Assembly: GCA_023426935.1 (NCBI GenBank)
Contig: JAEZBR010000036.1
Coordinates: 1 to 17,983 of the forward strand
Direction of reading: 5' to 3'
Source of the DNA: Bacillota bacterium
GTDB taxonomy: Bacteria; Bacillota_I; Bacilli_A; Erysipelotrichales; Erysipelotrichaceae
Length of the DNA: 17,983 nt
The notes beneath the pieces are model-generated. The model saw nothing but the letters and a program-made list of their open reading frames with translations, had not been told where the DNA came from and made no database searches. The position numbers were made by a program, and so were the translations under genes. The stretch's first letter is position 1, and every line of letters starts with the position of its first letter. This document shows positions 16,063 through 17,983 of the stretch, one piece after another.

Positions 16063-16091
16063 TTGACTTAATACGGCACAATATATAATAT
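16063..16091 (+). promoter_or_regulatory. Candidate promoter of the ATPase gene
   Basis: TTGACT (16063-16068) is followed by TATAAT (16084-16089, spacing 15) or TAATAT (16086-16091, spacing 17). It lies about 50 bases before ATG 16140, in an AT-rich region. Confidence 0.55.
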
Positions 16092-16100
16092 AACCGATAT

Positions 16101-16120
16101 TTAGTTGTATATACGACTAA
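16101..16120. repeat. Palindrome in the ATPase leader
   Basis: TTAGTTG (16101-16107) and CGACTAA (16114-16120) flank TATATA, with one G-T mismatch. It lies just downstream of the predicted start site, so it could be an operator or an mRNA hairpin ahead of GGAGG and ATG 16140. Confidence 0.5.
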
Positions 16121-16139
16121 GTTTCGAATGGAGGCGCCT

Positions 16140-17433
16140 ATGTATATAAAACGCGACAGATATTTGAACAAGCTCATCGACAGACTGGGCAATGGGCAAA
16201 TAAAATTATTACCGGAGTAAGACGATGCGAAAAGAGTTTTTTACTTTTCAATCTTTTCTGTGAGTATCTAAAAACACAAGGTGTATCTGATGACCAAATT
16301 ATCGCCATTGCACTGGATAATGATATTAATGAAAAATACCAAGATCCATCAGAATTATCTGTTTTTGTACGTTATCAAATCATCGATGAAAGTAAAACAT
16401 ACTATGTTTTGCTTGATGAGGTACAGTATGCTATATCAAAAGAGGAACTGCATAATCCCGATATTCCTGTTAAGCTATATAGCGTCCTTAATGGATTACT
16501 GCGATTAAATAATGTTGATATATATGTGACCGGAAGCAACTCTAAAATGCTCTCAAGGGATGTCATGACCGAGTTTCGAGGGCGAGGTGATGTGATTGAA
16601 TTATTCCCACTGACCTTTAAAGAATATTATGACTTCACCGGTGGTGACAAATCAGATGCATTTGAAGAATATTCACTCTATGGCGGTATGCCGCTTGTAC
16701 TTTACAAAAAAACTGATGATGAAAAATATAGATATCTATCGAACCTCTTCAATGAAGTTTATTTTAAAGACATCATTGAACGATACAGTATTGAACTCCC
16801 CGATGTACTTTCAGAACTGACAGATGATCTCTGCTCATCAATCGGTTCAATTACCAACTCAAAAAAATCGCTGACACTTTGAAAACTGTTAAAAAAATCA
16901 AAGTCAATAGCGAGACCATAGCATCCTATCTGGAACATTTGACAGATTCATTTTTATTCAGATGTGCGAAAAGATATGATGTCAAGAGAAAAAAATATTT
17001 TGAGTATCCTTCCAAATATTACTGTGTAGATATCGGACTGCGAAATATCAGGTTGAACCTCAGACAGCAGGAAGAAGCACATATCATGGAAAACATAATT
17101 TTTAATGAACTTGTGGCACGCGGTTGTTCTGTTAATGTTGGTGTGATCAAAACAGAAGAAATTAATAACAAAGGCATCAGAAGTCAAAAGACCTTGGAGA
17201 TTGACTTCGTTGTCAACAGAAGCGCAAGAAAATACTATATTCAATCCGCGTTAGTTCTTCCTGATGAAGGCAAGATAAAGCAGGAATTGCGTCCGCTTCT
17301 GTCCGTGAAGGACTATTTCAAAAAAATAATAATAACTAAGATCTCAATGAAGCCGTGGACAGATGACATGAGCGTCGTTCATCTCGGGCTTTACGATTTT
17401 CTGTTAGATGAGAACAGTTTGGATCTGGGTTGA
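16140..17433 (+). pseudogene. AAA+/DUF4143-type ATPase gene broken by two single-base frameshifts
   Basis: Three overlapping frames together spell one protein of about 430 residues. Frame one gives MYIKRDRYLNKLIDRLGNGQIK and stops at 16218-16220. One base missing in the A4 run at 16202-16205 restores IITGVRRCEKSFLLFNLF..., which runs through Walker B YYVLLDEVQ, a sensor-like YVTGSNSKML and FPLTFKEYYDF to a stop at 16880-16882. A second missing base in the A7 run at 16861-16867 restores IADTLKTVKKIKVNSETIASYLEHL... and the DUF4143 tail with IDFVVNRSARKYYIQSA to TGA 17433. The Walker A Gly before Lys is Glu (RRCEKS rather than RRCGKS). GGAGG precedes ATG 16140. Such ATPases are common on Bacillota mobile elements; their function is unclear. 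Confidence 0.8.
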
Positions 17434-17538
17434 TATAAAAGCATCATCAAAAGATATCCGTAAATTTGACGTTGCAAAGTAGATTATTAATATTTGGAGC
17501 AGTAGGAGAATGCGCAAACGGATATAGGAGAAATTAGT

Positions 17539-17760
17539 ATGAGCGGGTGCTTTGTATTTGCACCGTTGAAGGGCGCTTCGCCGTTTTGCTTTGGAGAAAA
17601 GCGTGTAACCATCGAACAGCAATTATCCATACCGGCAACACGAGTATTTGTTAAAAGTGACTACATTGTTGTACAAAATAGAACATATACGAGAAATAAC
17701 TTAGAACGCAAAATGAGCATAATCTACAGTACACCGTCTTCCGACTTATCGAACTCATAG
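17539..17760 (+). CDS. Small unknown ORF preceding pcfB
   Basis: The 73-residue ORF begins MSGCFVFAPLKGASPFCFGE and ends in a Ser-rich tail. AGGAG lies 8 bases before ATG, and a terminator-like hairpin follows, which supports it being real. No known domain, signal peptide or membrane helix was recognised. It lies between the ATPase remnant and pcfB and so belongs to the mobile element. Confidence 0.5.
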   Translation: MSGCFVFAPLKGASPFCFGEKRVTIEQQLSIPATRVFVKSDYIVVQNRTYTRNNLERKMSIIYSTPSSDLSNS

Positions 17761-17784
17761 CGACATATGAACAGTCATCATCAA

Positions 17785-17812
17785 GCATCTATCATCCGAT
17801 AGGTGCCTTTTT
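17785..17812 (+). terminator. Terminator hairpin before the pcfB-like gene
   Basis: GCATCTATC (17785-17793) pairs with GATAGGTGC (17798-17806, one G-T pair) and is followed by CTTTTT. It can end the small upstream ORF or act as an attenuator of the conjugation genes, since pcfB starts 25 bases later. Confidence 0.65.
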
Positions 17813-17836
17813 GTACCCCAAAGAAAGGAGGTTCAC

Positions 17837-17983
17837 ATGCAAGAGGAAGTAACACAGAAAACGATTGCTCTTTCCATCACCACCAGTCGTATGACGGCTA
17901 TGGCATTGCAGAGCGCGTTACGGAAAGTACTGGATGCTCAGAAGAATCATACTGAAACTATCCATAAAGGCAAACAGACTTTA
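17837..17983 (+). CDS. pcfB: PcfB-family (DUF3801) conjugation protein, 3' truncated by window end
   Basis: The first 49 residues are present (MQEEVTQKTIALSITTSRMT at the start, GKQTL at the edge). The opening matches the conserved beginning of PcfB/DUF3801 proteins, which accompany relaxases and type IV coupling proteins in conjugative plasmids and ICEs of Bacillota. AAAGGAGG lies 6 bases before ATG. It signals that a conjugation module continues to the right of the window. Confidence 0.75.
   Translation, partial: MQEEVTQKTIALSITTSRMTAMALQSALRKVLDAQKNHTETIHKGKQTL

Noticed and set aside
15844..16139. Riboswitch or other structured RNA between the lipoprotein and ATPase genes
   Set aside because: Only simple hairpins and terminators are seen; no multi-stem conserved pattern was recognised.
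15962..16192. Minus-strand 76-residue ORF across the element edge
   Set aside because: It has no ribosome site, crosses a terminator and a promoter, and has no recognisable domain.
16861..16882. Programmed frameshift at the A7 run of the ATPase
   Set aside because: Another single-base loss earlier in the gene and a damaged Walker A fit decay or sequencing error better; no stimulatory structure was seen.
17408..17482. A 24-residue plus-strand ORF (MRTVWIWVDIKASSKDIRKF at its start)
   Set aside because: It has no ribosome site and overlaps the ATPase end; it could be a remnant of another gene but cannot be supported.

Overview
The window looks like a low-to-mid GC member of the Bacillota. The signs are strong AGGAGG-type ribosome binding sites, a Ktr/Trk potassium system with a KdpD-like sensor, a BmrC/BmrD-type ABC pair, a DUF2975/Xre pair and, at the right edge, a PcfB-family conjugation gene. 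TGA is used as a normal stop, so this is not a Mycoplasma-type code. An Erysipelotrichia-like host is possible, but that is inference only.

Left region, bases 127-9729, minus strand: ten tightly packed genes appear to form one long transcript. In transcription order they are a small TPR protein, an RCK_N-only TrkA-like protein, an RCK_N+RCK_C TrkA-like protein, a 34-residue one-helix membrane protein, the TrkH K+ channel subunit, an exported membrane-anchored OB-fold-like protein, a KdpD-like histidine kinase without the KdpD ATP-binding domain, a KdpE-like response regulator, and two halves of a heterodimeric ABC exporter. Several joints are ATGA, TAATG or 1-2 base gaps. The transcript ends at a hairpin overlapping the last stop codon. 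The likely logic is K+ uptake with nucleotide gating, a K+/turgor sensor kinase and a response regulator made together, with an exporter attached.

Middle region, 9830-15926: an FMN-dependent NAD(P)H reductase (minus) is divergent from a DUF1648 membrane protein and a NimA-like split-barrel flavoprotein (plus). A TetR-type regulator (minus) is divergent from an HXXEE membrane protein and a CocE/S15-like hydrolase (plus). Both the TetR gene and the hydrolase gene carry a single in-frame TAG with the rest of the frame intact. Then comes a DUF2975 membrane protein, a Xre regulator and a lipoprotein, behind an extended -10 promoter flanked by near-palindromic repeats.

Right region, 15927-17983: composition changes abruptly at a GC-rich stretch. 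An AAA+/DUF4143 ATPase gene follows, broken by two single-base losses in A runs and with a damaged Walker A motif. After it come a small unknown ORF and the start of a pcfB-like gene. This reads as the edge of an integrative conjugative element. No tRNA, rRNA, CRISPR array or intact insertion sequence was seen.
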